Shown: positions 1-7,351 of the stretch, piece by piece | Numbering within the stretch: position 1 is the first letter of the stretch | How the letters are laid out: each line of letters opens with the position of its first letter | Assembly: GCA_012514775.1 (NCBI GenBank) | Contig: JAAYZQ010000374.1 | Location: 1 to 18,048, forward strand | DNA length: 18,048 nucleotides | Source of the DNA: Anaerolineaceae bacterium | GTDB lineage: Bacteria; Chloroflexota; Anaerolineae; JAAYZQ01 | Reading direction: 5' to 3' | Translations under genes and position numbers: made by a program | The notes under the pieces: model-generated | Seen by the model: only the letters and a program-made list of their open reading frames with translations | Database searches by the model: none | Told to the model about the DNA's origin: nothing

Positions 1-34
1 CCATCACCCCCATCATCAGTGGCCCCATCTTGTT

Positions 35-58
35 CAGTGTTTCAGTGTTTCAGTGCTT
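35..58. repeat. 8-bp tandem repeat (CAGTGTTT x3) after nuoN
   Basis: Three head-to-tail copies of CAGTGTTT, the last with one mismatch (CAGTGCTT), begin 7 bp beyond the nuoN stop codon. The remaining bases 1-34 hold no supportable gene. On the minus strand an ATG at 28 opens a frame that stays open to the window edge, but nine codons are not evidence. No terminator hairpin with a T-run is visible, so whether the nuo transcript ends here or continues leftward cannot be decided. Confidence 0.8.
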
Positions 59-65
59 CAACCTG

Positions 66-1505
66 CTACAGCAGCCCCGCAATGGCCCCCTGGATGGCCC
101 GCAGGAGGGGGCTGGGGTAGACGCCCAGCCACAGCAGGCCCAGGGCCAGGAGCGCCAGGGCCAGGCCGGCGCCCAGGGGCACCAGGGGCCGGCGGGCCTC
201 GCCCGCCTCGTCGGGCTGCTGGAGCATGGCGACGACGATGCGCAGGTAAAAGTAGAGGGCGATGGCGCTGCTGAGGACCAGGGCGCCCACCAGCCACCAC
301 AGCCCGGCCCCCACGCCGGCAGCCACCAGGTAGAGCTTGGCCAGGAACCCGGCCGTGAGCGGCAGGCCGGCCAGCGAAAAGAGGGAGGCGGCCAGGAGGC
401 CCCCCAGCCAGGGCCGCCGCCAGAACAGCCCCCGGTAGTTCTCCAACGCGCCGGCGTCGTCGCCGTGGGTGGAGAGCACCGTCACGACGCCAAAGGCCGC
501 CAGGACGGTGATGACGTAGGCGACCAGGTAAAAGGTGGCGGCCGAGATGCCCGTTTCGCCCCCGGCCAGCAGGGGCAGCAGCAGGTAGCCCATGTGGGCG
601 ATGGACGAATAGGCCAGGACGCGCTTGACGTTGTCCTGGCGCAGGGCCAGGAGGCTGCCGGCCAGCATGGAGGCGACGGCCACCAGGGCGAGGGCCTGGA
701 CCAACGGGCTGTCGAGGACGCCGTCGACGGTGGCAAACAGCCGCAGCAGCAGGCCCAGGACGCCCCCCTTGGACACGGTGGCCACCAGGGCGGCGACGGG
801 CGCCGGCGCCCCCTCGTACACGTCGGGGCTCCAGAAGTGAAAGGGCACCAGCGACAGCTTGAAACCCACGGCCACGCCCACCAGGGCCATCCCGGCCACG
901 AGGGACACCGTCCACGTTCCCTGGGCCAGGACCCTGCCCCCCACCAGCTCCTCGAAGGCCAGGGTGCCCTGCCCGGCATAGACGAGGGCCATGCCAAAGA
1001 GCATGAAGGAGGTGGACACGCCCGACAGGACCAGGTACTTGATGGCCGCTTCCAGGCAGAGGGGGCGGAGGCGCAGGTAGCCGATGAGGGTATAGAGGCT
1101 GATGGCCAGCAGCTCCAGGCACAGGAAGAAGGAGGCAAAGTGGTTGCTGGCCGCCAGAGCCGAGGAGCCCAGGACGGCCAGGAGCAGGAGGATATAGTAT
1201 TCTTCCTGGTAGCCCGGGCGTTCGCGCAGGTAGCCGTAGGACAGCAGGGCCACGGCCGCGGTGGCGGCCACGAGGATGGCCGTGTAGAGCAGGGCATAGC
1301 CGTCCACGCGGAACAGGGGCGTGACGTCGCGGGGCCCGGCCGTGGCGGCGACGGGCAGCGAGAGGAGGGCCAGGGCCAGCGTGGCCAGGGCCAGGCCGGC
1401 GGCGAGGCGGTGGTCGCGGCGGAAGGCGATGCCCAGCATGACCACCAGGGCGCCGGCGGCCAGCACCAGCCAGGGGAGGAGGGCGACGAGGTCGGAAGTG
1501 GTCAT
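66..1505 (-). CDS. nuoN: NADH-quinone oxidoreductase subunit N
   Basis: Antiporter-like membrane subunit of complex I and one of three Mrp-related proton channels in the membrane arm. The 479-aa product is hydrophobic throughout and close to the E. coli length of 485. Pump-family charged residues sit where expected: Glu131 in the FLCLELLAIS helix, Lys216 in GFKLSLVPFHFW, and Lys246 in ATVSKGG. The motif SPDVYEGAPAPV (226-237) is typical of NuoN. The ATG at 1505 overlaps the nuoM stop by 4 bp (ATGA), which fixes the start and implies translational coupling. It is the last gene of the operon and ends with TAG. The same frame stays open far upstream through nuoM, but that part is a shadow. Confidence 0.97.
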   Translation of the reverse strand: MTTSDLVALLPWLVLAAGALVVMLGIAFRRDHRLAAGLALATLALALLSLPVAATAGPRDVTPLFRVDGYALLYTAILVAATAAVALLSYGYLRERPGYQEEYYILLLLAVLGSSALAASNHFASFFLCLELLAISLYTLIGYLRLRPLCLEAAIKYLVLSGVSTSFMLFGMALVYAGQGTLAFEELVGGRVLAQGTWTVSLVAGMALVGVAVGFKLSLVPFHFWSPDVYEGAPAPVAALVATVSKGGVLGLLLRLFATVDGVLDSPLVQALALVAVASMLAGSLLALRQDNVKRVLAYSSIAHMGYLLLPLLAGGETGISAATFYLVAYVITVLAAFGVVTVLSTHGDDAGALENYRGLFWRRPWLGGLLAASLFSLAGLPLTAGFLAKLYLVAAGVGAGLWWLVGALVLSSAIALYFYLRIVVAMLQQPDEAGEARRPLVPLGAGLALALLALGLLWLGVYPSPLLRAIQGAIAGLL

Positions 1506-3064
1506 GGTGTCTCTTCCTCCGGGGCCAGGAGGGTGGCGAGGGGCTCGTCGCCGCCGGGCAGCACTTCGGCCGCCAGCTCGCCCCCGGCCTGCTGGCGGAT
1601 GGCCTCCAGGGCGGGGGCTGCCGTGTCGAGAAAGGGCCGGGGATAGAGGCCCAGCCACAGGACGAGGGCGACGAGGGCGGCCAGGATGCCCACCTCTCGC
1701 CGGCCCAGGTCGGGGAGCTTCCAGCCCCCCTCGTTGGGACCGAAAAAGGTGCGCTGCACCAGGCGCAGGGCATAGATCGTCGAGACGACGAATCCCACGG
1801 CCGCCAGGGCGGCCAGGAGCGGGCTGACCTGGTAGGCGCCCATGAGCACCAGGATCTCGCCGACAAAGTTGCCCAGGCCGGGCAGGCCCAGGGAGGCCAG
1901 GGCAAAGAACAGGCCGGCGCCGCCCATGCGGGGCACCGTGTCCCACAGGCCGCCCAGCCTGTCCAGGTTGCGGGTGTGGGTGCGGCGGTAGAGGTCGCCC
2001 ACGAGGATAAAGAGGGCGCCGGTGCTCAGGCCGTGGGCCAACATGACGATCACGGCGCCCTGGAGGGCGAGCGAGTTCCAGGCAAAGATGCCCAGGAGGA
2101 CAAAGCCCATGTGGCTGACGCTGGTGTAGGCCACCAGCCGCTTCAGGTCCCGCTGGCCAGAGGCGACCAGGCCGCCGTACAGGATGCCGGCGACGCCCAG
2201 GGCCATGGCCACGGGCGCGGCGTCGCGGGCGGCCTCGGGAAAGAGGGGCACCAGGAACCGGATAAAGCCGTAGGCGCCCACCTTGAGGACCAGGCCGGCG
2301 AGGATGACGCTGCCGGCCGTGGGCGCTTCGGTGTGGGCGTCGGGCAGCCAGGTGTGGAGGGGCACGGCGGGCAACTTGACGGCAAAGGCGGCGAAAAAGC
2401 CCAGCATCAGCAGGGGCGCCACGCCGGCCGGCAGTGCCGTGCCCAGCAGGTCGGCATAGTTGAAGGTGTAGGTGCCCGTCTGCTGCCCGTGGTAGAAATA
2501 GAGGGCCAGGATGGCGACCAGGAGCAGCAGGCTGCCGGCCTGGGTAAAGAGAAAGAACTTGAGGGTGGCATAGGTCCGCCGCTCGTAGCCCCAGATGCCG
2601 ATGAGAAAGTAGAGGGGCACCAGCATCATCTCCCAGAAGAGATAGAAGAGGGCCAGGTCCAGGGCCAGGAAGGCGCCCACCAGGGCCGACACGATCCACA
2701 GCAGGTTCAGGTGGAAAAAGCCGGGGCGGCGCGGCGCGTCGGCCCACGAGGCCAGGACCGCCATGAGCCCCAGGAAGCTGGTGAGGAGGATCAGGAGCAG
2801 GCTCAGGCCGTCCAGGGCCAGGTGGTAGTCGATGCCCAGCTCGGGGATCCAGGGGACGCTGACCTCCCGGTACCAGGCGCCACTCCTGACACCGGACGTC
2901 AGGACAGGTGGGAGCGACCAGATCCAGAGGGCGACGACGGCCGCCAGGTGGACGAGGAGGCTGGCGGCGGCCACGCGGCGGGGCCAGGCCTCGCCCCAGC
3001 GCTGCGACAGCCAGGCGAGGAGCCCGCCGGCCAGCGGCCAGAAGAGAATCGCGGTCAGGATCAT
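1502..3064 (-). CDS. nuoM: NADH-quinone oxidoreductase subunit M
   Basis: Second antiporter-like proton-pumping subunit of the complex I membrane arm, 520 aa with about 14 predicted membrane helices. The key acidic residue is Glu145 in YLFWEMMLVP. The conserved lysines are Lys230 in AAFAVKLPAVPLHTWLPDAH, the signature of the family, and Lys261 in GLVLKVGAYGF. The start is the ATG at 3064 (MILTAILFWP), overlapping the nuoL TGA by 4 bp. An in-frame upstream start at 3166 would add 34 hydrophilic residues lying inside nuoL and is rejected. The stop overlaps the nuoN ATG by 4 bp, so L, M and N form a coupled chain. Confidence 0.97.
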   Translation of the reverse strand: MILTAILFWPLAGGLLAWLSQRWGEAWPRRVAAASLLVHLAAVVALWIWSLPPVLTSGVRSGAWYREVSVPWIPELGIDYHLALDGLSLLLILLTSFLGLMAVLASWADAPRRPGFFHLNLLWIVSALVGAFLALDLALFYLFWEMMLVPLYFLIGIWGYERRTYATLKFFLFTQAGSLLLLVAILALYFYHGQQTGTYTFNYADLLGTALPAGVAPLLMLGFFAAFAVKLPAVPLHTWLPDAHTEAPTAGSVILAGLVLKVGAYGFIRFLVPLFPEAARDAAPVAMALGVAGILYGGLVASGQRDLKRLVAYTSVSHMGFVLLGIFAWNSLALQGAVIVMLAHGLSTGALFILVGDLYRRTHTRNLDRLGGLWDTVPRMGGAGLFFALASLGLPGLGNFVGEILVLMGAYQVSPLLAALAAVGFVVSTIYALRLVQRTFFGPNEGGWKLPDLGRREVGILAALVALVLWLGLYPRPFLDTAAPALEAIRQQAGGELAAEVLPGGDEPLATLLAPEEETP

Positions 3065-4965
3065 AACAGCACCACCGTCAGGAGAATCGCCGCCCCGGCT
3101 GCCAGTCCCAGGACGTACCAGCGCACCCGCCCGGTCTGCGTCAGGCTGAGAAGGCGATGGAGCCACAGGCCCAGCCCGGCGATCCCGGTGAACAACCGAT
3201 CGACCACGTCGCCTTCGTTGGCCCGCGCCGCCCAGTTGTAGGGCCGCACGAACAGCCGCTCGTAGAGCCAGTCAAACCCCCACCCGCTAAAGGTCAGGCG
3301 ATGGAGGGCGTCGCCCAGGGGGTTGCTCCGCCAGCCGCGCACCGACTCCAGCCGGCGATGGAACAGGACGTAGGCCAGCAGGGCGCCCGCCAGGACGGCG
3401 ACGGCGGCCGCGATCTGGAGCCACAGCTCGGTGGCCATCCCGACCTCGCGCAGCGGCGCGGCCGGCAGCGCGGTGCCCAGCAGGTCGGAAAAGAGGGTGG
3501 CGCCGCCCAGGGTGTGGGGCAGCTCCACAAAGCCGGCCACGATGGACAGGACCGCCAGGATGATGAGGGGCAGGCGGATGGCCGGCCCGGGCCGGGCCAG
3601 GGGCGCGGAGGCGCGGACGTGGTCGCTGGGCTCGCCAAAGAAGGTGAGGACCACCACGCGAAAGGCATAGAGGGCGGTGATAAAGGCCCCCACAAAGCCG
3701 GCGGCCCACAGCCACGGGCTGCCCTGGGCCGAGGCCCAGGCCTGGAAGAGGATCAGGTCCTTGCTGTAAAAGCCGGCCGTGACCAGGGGCAGGGCCGCCA
3801 GCGAGGCGGCGCCGATGACAAAGGTCCAGAACGTGGTCGGCAGCATCCGGTACAGGCCACGCATCTTGAACATGTTGTGTTCGTGGTGCAGGCTCAGGAT
3901 GACCGATCCGGCGGCGAGGAACAGGAGGGCTTTGAAGAACGCGTGGGTCATGAAGTGGAAGATGGCCGCCGACCACGCTCCAACACCAAGCGCAAGGAAC
4001 ATGTACCCGATCTGGCTGATGGTAGAGTAGGCGAGGGCGCGCTTGATGTCCCATTGGGTGATGGCGCTGATGCCTGCCAGGAGGAGGGTGACAGCGCCAA
4101 TGATGGCGACGGCCAGCATGACGGCCGGCGCCAGGCTGAAAAGGACGTGGGTGCGGGCGATGAGATAGACGCCCGCGGTGACCATGGTGGCTGCGTGGAT
4201 GAGGGCGCTCACGGGGCTGGGGCCGGCCATGGCGTCGGGTAGCCACACCTGGAGGGGCAACTGGGCCGACTTGCCCACGGCGCCGCCCAGGAGCAGGGCG
4301 GCCGCCGCGACGGCGAGCCCGGAGCCCACCACCCACTGGCCCTCGGCCCGGGCCATGAGTTCCTGGATCTCCAGGGTGCCCAACTGGGTGAACAGCAGGA
4401 AGAGGCCGACGGCCAGGGCCGTGTCGCCGACGCGGGTGACGACAAAGGCCTTGCGGGCGGCGCGGCCGTTGGCCGGGTCGCGATACCAGAAGCCGATGAG
4501 CAGGTAGCTGCACAGGCCGACCCCCTCCCAGCCGAGGTAGAGGAGCAGGAGGTTGGAGGCCAGCACCAACACCAGCATGGACCCGACAAAGAGGTTCATG
4601 GCGGCGAAAAAGCGGGCATAGCCCTCCTCGTCGCGCATGAACTCGATGGAATAGACGTGGATGAAAAAGCCGACCACGGTGACCACCAGGACCATGACCA
4701 GCGACAGGGCGTCGAGGCGCAGGCCGATGGCGGCCGCCAGGTCGCCGGCGGCCATCCAGGTCCACAGGGTTTGCTCGTAGGCGTCCCCTGGCGGGGGCGA
4801 TGCCAGGAAGGCGCCGCCCACGAGGAGGGCCAGCAGGGCCGAGAGACCGACCGAGCCGGCGCCCACGAGGGCCACGGCTCGCCTGGAAAGCCGGCCGCCG
4901 GCCAGGGCCAGGATGGCAAACCCGGCAAAGGGCAGGGCAGGGATCAACCAGGTGAGAGCCAGCAT
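3061..4965 (-). CDS. nuoL: NADH-quinone oxidoreductase subunit L
   Basis: Distal proton-pumping subunit of complex I, 634 aa against 613 in E. coli. The N-terminal half carries YLGWEGVGLCSYLLIGFWY (143-161) with channel Glu147. It is followed by KSAQLPLQVWLPDAMAGPSP (from Lys232) and His257 in ALIHAATMVTAG. The second half has HAFFKALLFL with Lys345 and AGFYSKDLIL with Lys402. The C-terminal part (roughly 500-634) should form the long lateral helix and last transmembrane segment that brace NuoM and NuoN. The ATG at 4965 follows the nuoK TGA after a single base (TGA-G-ATG), so coupling is likely. An AGAGG lies 5 nt before the start. Confidence 0.97.
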   Translation of the reverse strand: MLALTWLIPALPFAGFAILALAGGRLSRRAVALVGAGSVGLSALLALLVGGAFLASPPPGDAYEQTLWTWMAAGDLAAAIGLRLDALSLVMVLVVTVVGFFIHVYSIEFMRDEEGYARFFAAMNLFVGSMLVLVLASNLLLLYLGWEGVGLCSYLLIGFWYRDPANGRAARKAFVVTRVGDTALAVGLFLLFTQLGTLEIQELMARAEGQWVVGSGLAVAAAALLLGGAVGKSAQLPLQVWLPDAMAGPSPVSALIHAATMVTAGVYLIARTHVLFSLAPAVMLAVAIIGAVTLLLAGISAITQWDIKRALAYSTISQIGYMFLALGVGAWSAAIFHFMTHAFFKALLFLAAGSVILSLHHEHNMFKMRGLYRMLPTTFWTFVIGAASLAALPLVTAGFYSKDLILFQAWASAQGSPWLWAAGFVGAFITALYAFRVVVLTFFGEPSDHVRASAPLARPGPAIRLPLIILAVLSIVAGFVELPHTLGGATLFSDLLGTALPAAPLREVGMATELWLQIAAAVAVLAGALLAYVLFHRRLESVRGWRSNPLGDALHRLTFSGWGFDWLYERLFVRPYNWAARANEGDVVDRLFTGIAGLGLWLHRLLSLTQTGRVRWYVLGLAAGAAILLTVVLL

Positions 4966-4966
4966 C

Positions 4967-5275
4967 TCAGCCTCTCATCTCGTTCACGGCGTCGGCGTCC
5001 AGCGTCTCGTTGTGGCCCCGGACCCGGAGCAGGAGCGCCAGCCCCACCGACACCTCGGCCGCCGCCACGGCCAGGAGGAGGAGAAACATCACCTGGCCGT
5101 CGGCCTGGCCCCAGTGGGCGCCGGCGACCACAAAGGCCAGGCCGGCGGCGTTGAGCATGACCTCCACGGCGAGGAGGATAAAGAGAATGTTGCGCCGCAT
5201 CAGGACGCCGGCGAGCCCCAGGCAAAAGAGGATCGCCGCCAGGATGAGGCCGTGTTCCAGGGGGACCGTAGCCAT
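4967..5275 (-). CDS. nuoK: NADH-quinone oxidoreductase subunit K
   Basis: Small three-helix membrane subunit of complex I that links the quinone-site module to the pumps. At 102 aa it is the standard family length. Visible family motifs are [17 protein letters not shown] near the start, [26 protein letters not shown] with the buried Glu38 of helix 2, and [20 protein letters not shown] with the second glutamate. The C-terminus EMRG matches the E. coli protein exactly. I chose the ATG at 5275 (MATVPLEHG). A longer frame from 5335 would add 20 charged residues encoded by the nuoJ tail duplication and is rejected. It lies 25 bp after nuoJ, one of the larger gaps in the operon, with only a weak GAAGG upstream. 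Confidence 0.96.
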   Translation of the reverse strand: MATVPLEHGLILAAILFCLGLAGVLMRRNILFILLAVEVMLNAAGLAFVVAGAHWGQADGQVMFLLLLAVAAAEVSVGLALLLRVRGHNETLDADAVNEMRG

Positions 5276-5300
5276 CAGGACGTACCTTCTTTCGCTGCGC

Positions 5301-5837
5301 TCACGACTCGCCTTCTTTCTCGCGCTCGCGCTCACCGGGCGTCATGCGCCGGCCCAGGTGGTAGGCCCCCACGAGCCCGGCCAGGAGCAGAAAGGAGGCC
5401 AGCTCCACCGTCAACAGGTAGGTGCCAAAGAGGGACATGCCCAGGGCATGGGGGCCGACGATGGCGGCCTGCCCTGGCGGCCGGGCCACGGGGCCGGGAT
5501 TCAAGATGGCATAGCCGAACAGGACGGCCAGGATGGCTGCCATGACGGCCGGCACGGCCCAGGTGCTCGGGTGCAGCAGGCGCTCGTGCTCCGGGTCTTC
5601 GGGGCTGCCGAGGTTGAGCATCATGATGGCAAACAGGAAGAGGACCATGATGGCCCCGGCATAGATGATGATCTCCAGGAGGGCGACGTAGGCGGCGCCC
5701 AGGGAATAAAAGACCAGGGCCACCGACAGGAGGGAGAGGATGAGATAGAGCAGCGCGTGCACGGCGTTGCGCCGGGTGATGACCAGGAACGTGGCGACGA
5801 TGGCCACCGCGCCGCCGGTGTAAAACAGCAGGTTCAT
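5301..5837 (-). CDS. nuoJ: NADH-quinone oxidoreductase subunit J
   Basis: Membrane subunit of complex I with about five helices, 178 aa (E. coli 184). Helix 3 shows the conserved [24 protein letters not shown] segment (about 53-72) that contains the pi-bulge region coupling quinone reduction to pumping. [16 protein letters not shown] precedes it, and [20 protein letters not shown] forms a later helix. The tail is highly charged ([11 protein letters not shown]) and its DNA is partly repeated just after the stop codon. The ATG overlaps the nuoI TGA by 4 bp, so translation is probably coupled to nuoI. Confidence 0.97.
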   Translation of the reverse strand: MNLLFYTGGAVAIVATFLVITRRNAVHALLYLILSLLSVALVFYSLGAAYVALLEIIIYAGAIMVLFLFAIMMLNLGSPEDPEHERLLHPSTWAVPAVMAAILAVLFGYAILNPGPVARPPGQAAIVGPHALGMSLFGTYLLTVELASFLLLAGLVGAYHLGRRMTPGEREREKEGES

Positions 5838-6349
5838 GGCAGCAGTCCTCGCACGTCCACCGGGGGCGCTTCCCTTTCTCCCTCGCCGCGATCCTTGACG
5901 CCCACGGCGACACCGGCGACCTCGTAGAAATTATAGTCGTGATACTTCCCGGGCCCGCTGATGAGCAGATCCTCCTTTTCGTAGACGAGGTTTTCTCGCC
6001 TGTACTCGCTCATCTCAAAGTCGGGGGTGAGCTGGATGGCATAGGTCGGGCAGGCCTCTTCGCAGTAGCCACAAAAGATGCACCGCGAGAAGTTGATCCG
6101 GAAAAAGACGGGATAGCGCCGCCCGTTCTCGTCCTCGCCGGCCTGGAGCGCGATGCAATCCACGGGGCAGGCGGCCGAGCAGAGGTAGCAGGCCACGCAC
6201 CGCTCGTTGCCCTGCAGGTCGCGCGACAGGATGATGCGCCCCCGGTAGCGGGGCGGGACGTGGAGGCGCTCCTCGGGATACTGGACGGTCTCCCGCCGGC
6301 GAAAGGTGTGGGTCAGAACGATCCAGAAGGCGCGCAGGATACTGAGCAT
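5834..6349 (-). CDS. nuoI: NADH-quinone oxidoreductase subunit I (two [4Fe-4S] ferredoxin)
   Basis: Peripheral-arm ferredoxin subunit that carries electrons from NuoG to NuoB. The 171-aa protein has two CxxCxxCxxxC motifs: Cys51/54/57/61 ([11 protein letters not shown]) and Cys90/93/96/100 ([11 protein letters not shown]). The following Cys-Pro residues are also present, giving clusters N6a and N6b. [20 protein letters not shown] and the ending VDVRGLLP are close to the E. coli protein, whereas alphaproteobacterial and actinobacterial NuoI differ in this tail. A good Shine-Dalgarno (TAAGGAG, plus-strand 6355-6361) overlaps the nuoH stop codon 5 nt before the ATG. Confidence 0.98.
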   Translation of the reverse strand: MLSILRAFWIVLTHTFRRRETVQYPEERLHVPPRYRGRIILSRDLQGNERCVACYLCSAACPVDCIALQAGEDENGRRYPVFFRINFSRCIFCGYCEEACPTYAIQLTPDFEMSEYRRENLVYEKEDLLISGPGKYHDYNFYEVAGVAVGVKDRGEGEREAPPVDVRGLLP

Positions 6350-6358
6350 ACGATCTCC

Positions 6359-7336
6359 TTAGCCTTCCAGGGCCAACAGCACCCCGCCCGTCACGGCGAG
6401 GTTGAGGAGGGCCAGCGGCAGCAGGACCTTCCAGCCGAGGCCCATGAGCTGGTCGGACCGGAGCCGGGGCAGCGATCCGCGGGCCAGGATGAACAGGGCG
6501 ATAAAGACGAACGTCTTGAGCAGGAACCACAGGATGCCCGGCAGGGGCAGCCCAAAGGGCGCCAGCCAGCCCCCGAAAAAGAGGGTGACGATGAGGGCCG
6601 AGATGAGGGTGACGCCCAGGTACTCGCCCACGAGGAACATGCCGAACTTGATGGCCGAGTATTCCAGGTGGTAACCGGCCACCAGCTCGTTCTCGGCCTC
6701 GGGTAGGTCAAAGGGCAGGCGGTGCGTCTCGGCCAGGCCGGCAAACAAAAAGATGATGAGGCCCAGGATCTGGGGGATAAAGAACCACAGGCCGCGCTGC
6801 GCCTCGACGATATCGCGCAGGTTAAAGGAGCCGGCCATGAGCACCACGCCCATGAGCGACAGGGCCATGAACACCTCGTAGCTCACCATCTGCGCCGCGG
6901 CCCGCAGGCCGCCCAACAGGGAATAGTTGCTGGCCGACGCCCAGCCGGCCAGCACCAGGCTGTAGACCCCCATGGACGACATGGCCAGGAAGAAGAGGAG
7001 CCCGACGTTCAGCTCCACGACGCCGATGCCGGGCGCGATGGGCACCACGGCAAAGGACATGAGGACGCTGACGATGAGGATGGCCGGCGCCAGGATGAAA
7101 ACCGGCTTGTCGGCAAAGGGCGGGATCCAGTCCTCCTTGGAAAAGATCTTGATGACGTCGGCCAGGACCTGCATCACGCCCAGGGGGCCGACGCGGTTGG
7201 GGCCATAGCGGTCCTGCCAGAGGGCCAGGAGGCGCCGCTCCAGCCAGATGAGGAGGGCCGCGATGGTCAGCGCGCCGGCCAGGACGCCGACGACGACCAG
7301 GATGGAGGCCAATGGTGAACTCGATCCGTTGCTCAT
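6359..7336 (-). CDS. nuoH: NADH-quinone oxidoreductase subunit H
   Basis: Membrane subunit that, with NuoB and NuoCD, forms the quinone-binding chamber. It is 325 aa, the usual length, with about eight helices. Family signatures are present: LLALWQDRYGPNRVGPLG (36-53), the loop with VIKIFSKEDWIPP, and ETHRLPFDLPEAENELVAGY followed by HLEYSAIKFGMF. These hold the acidic residues of the E-channel. The C-terminal FILARGSLPRLRSDQLMGLG is also typical. The start is the ATG at 7336, 15 bp after nuoG. The SD in front of it is weak (AGG 5 nt upstream), so translation may depend on ribosomes finishing nuoG. Confidence 0.97.
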   Translation of the reverse strand: MSNGSSSPLASILVVVGVLAGALTIAALLIWLERRLLALWQDRYGPNRVGPLGVMQVLADVIKIFSKEDWIPPFADKPVFILAPAILIVSVLMSFAVVPIAPGIGVVELNVGLLFFLAMSSMGVYSLVLAGWASASNYSLLGGLRAAAQMVSYEVFMALSLMGVVLMAGSFNLRDIVEAQRGLWFFIPQILGLIIFLFAGLAETHRLPFDLPEAENELVAGYHLEYSAIKFGMFLVGEYLGVTLISALIVTLFFGGWLAPFGLPLPGILWFLLKTFVFIALFILARGSLPRLRSDQLMGLGWKVLLPLALLNLAVTGGVLLALEG

Positions 7337-7351
7337 ACGCCTGCTTTTTTC

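Noticed and set aside
1..34. Start of another minus-strand gene (ATG at 28)
   Set aside because: Only nine codons are visible and no ribosome site is clear, so this is not supportable from this window.
30..1646. Plus-strand open frame antisense to nuoN
   Set aside because: Low-complexity Gln/Gly/Ala-rich translation, a shadow of nuoN in the opposite strand.
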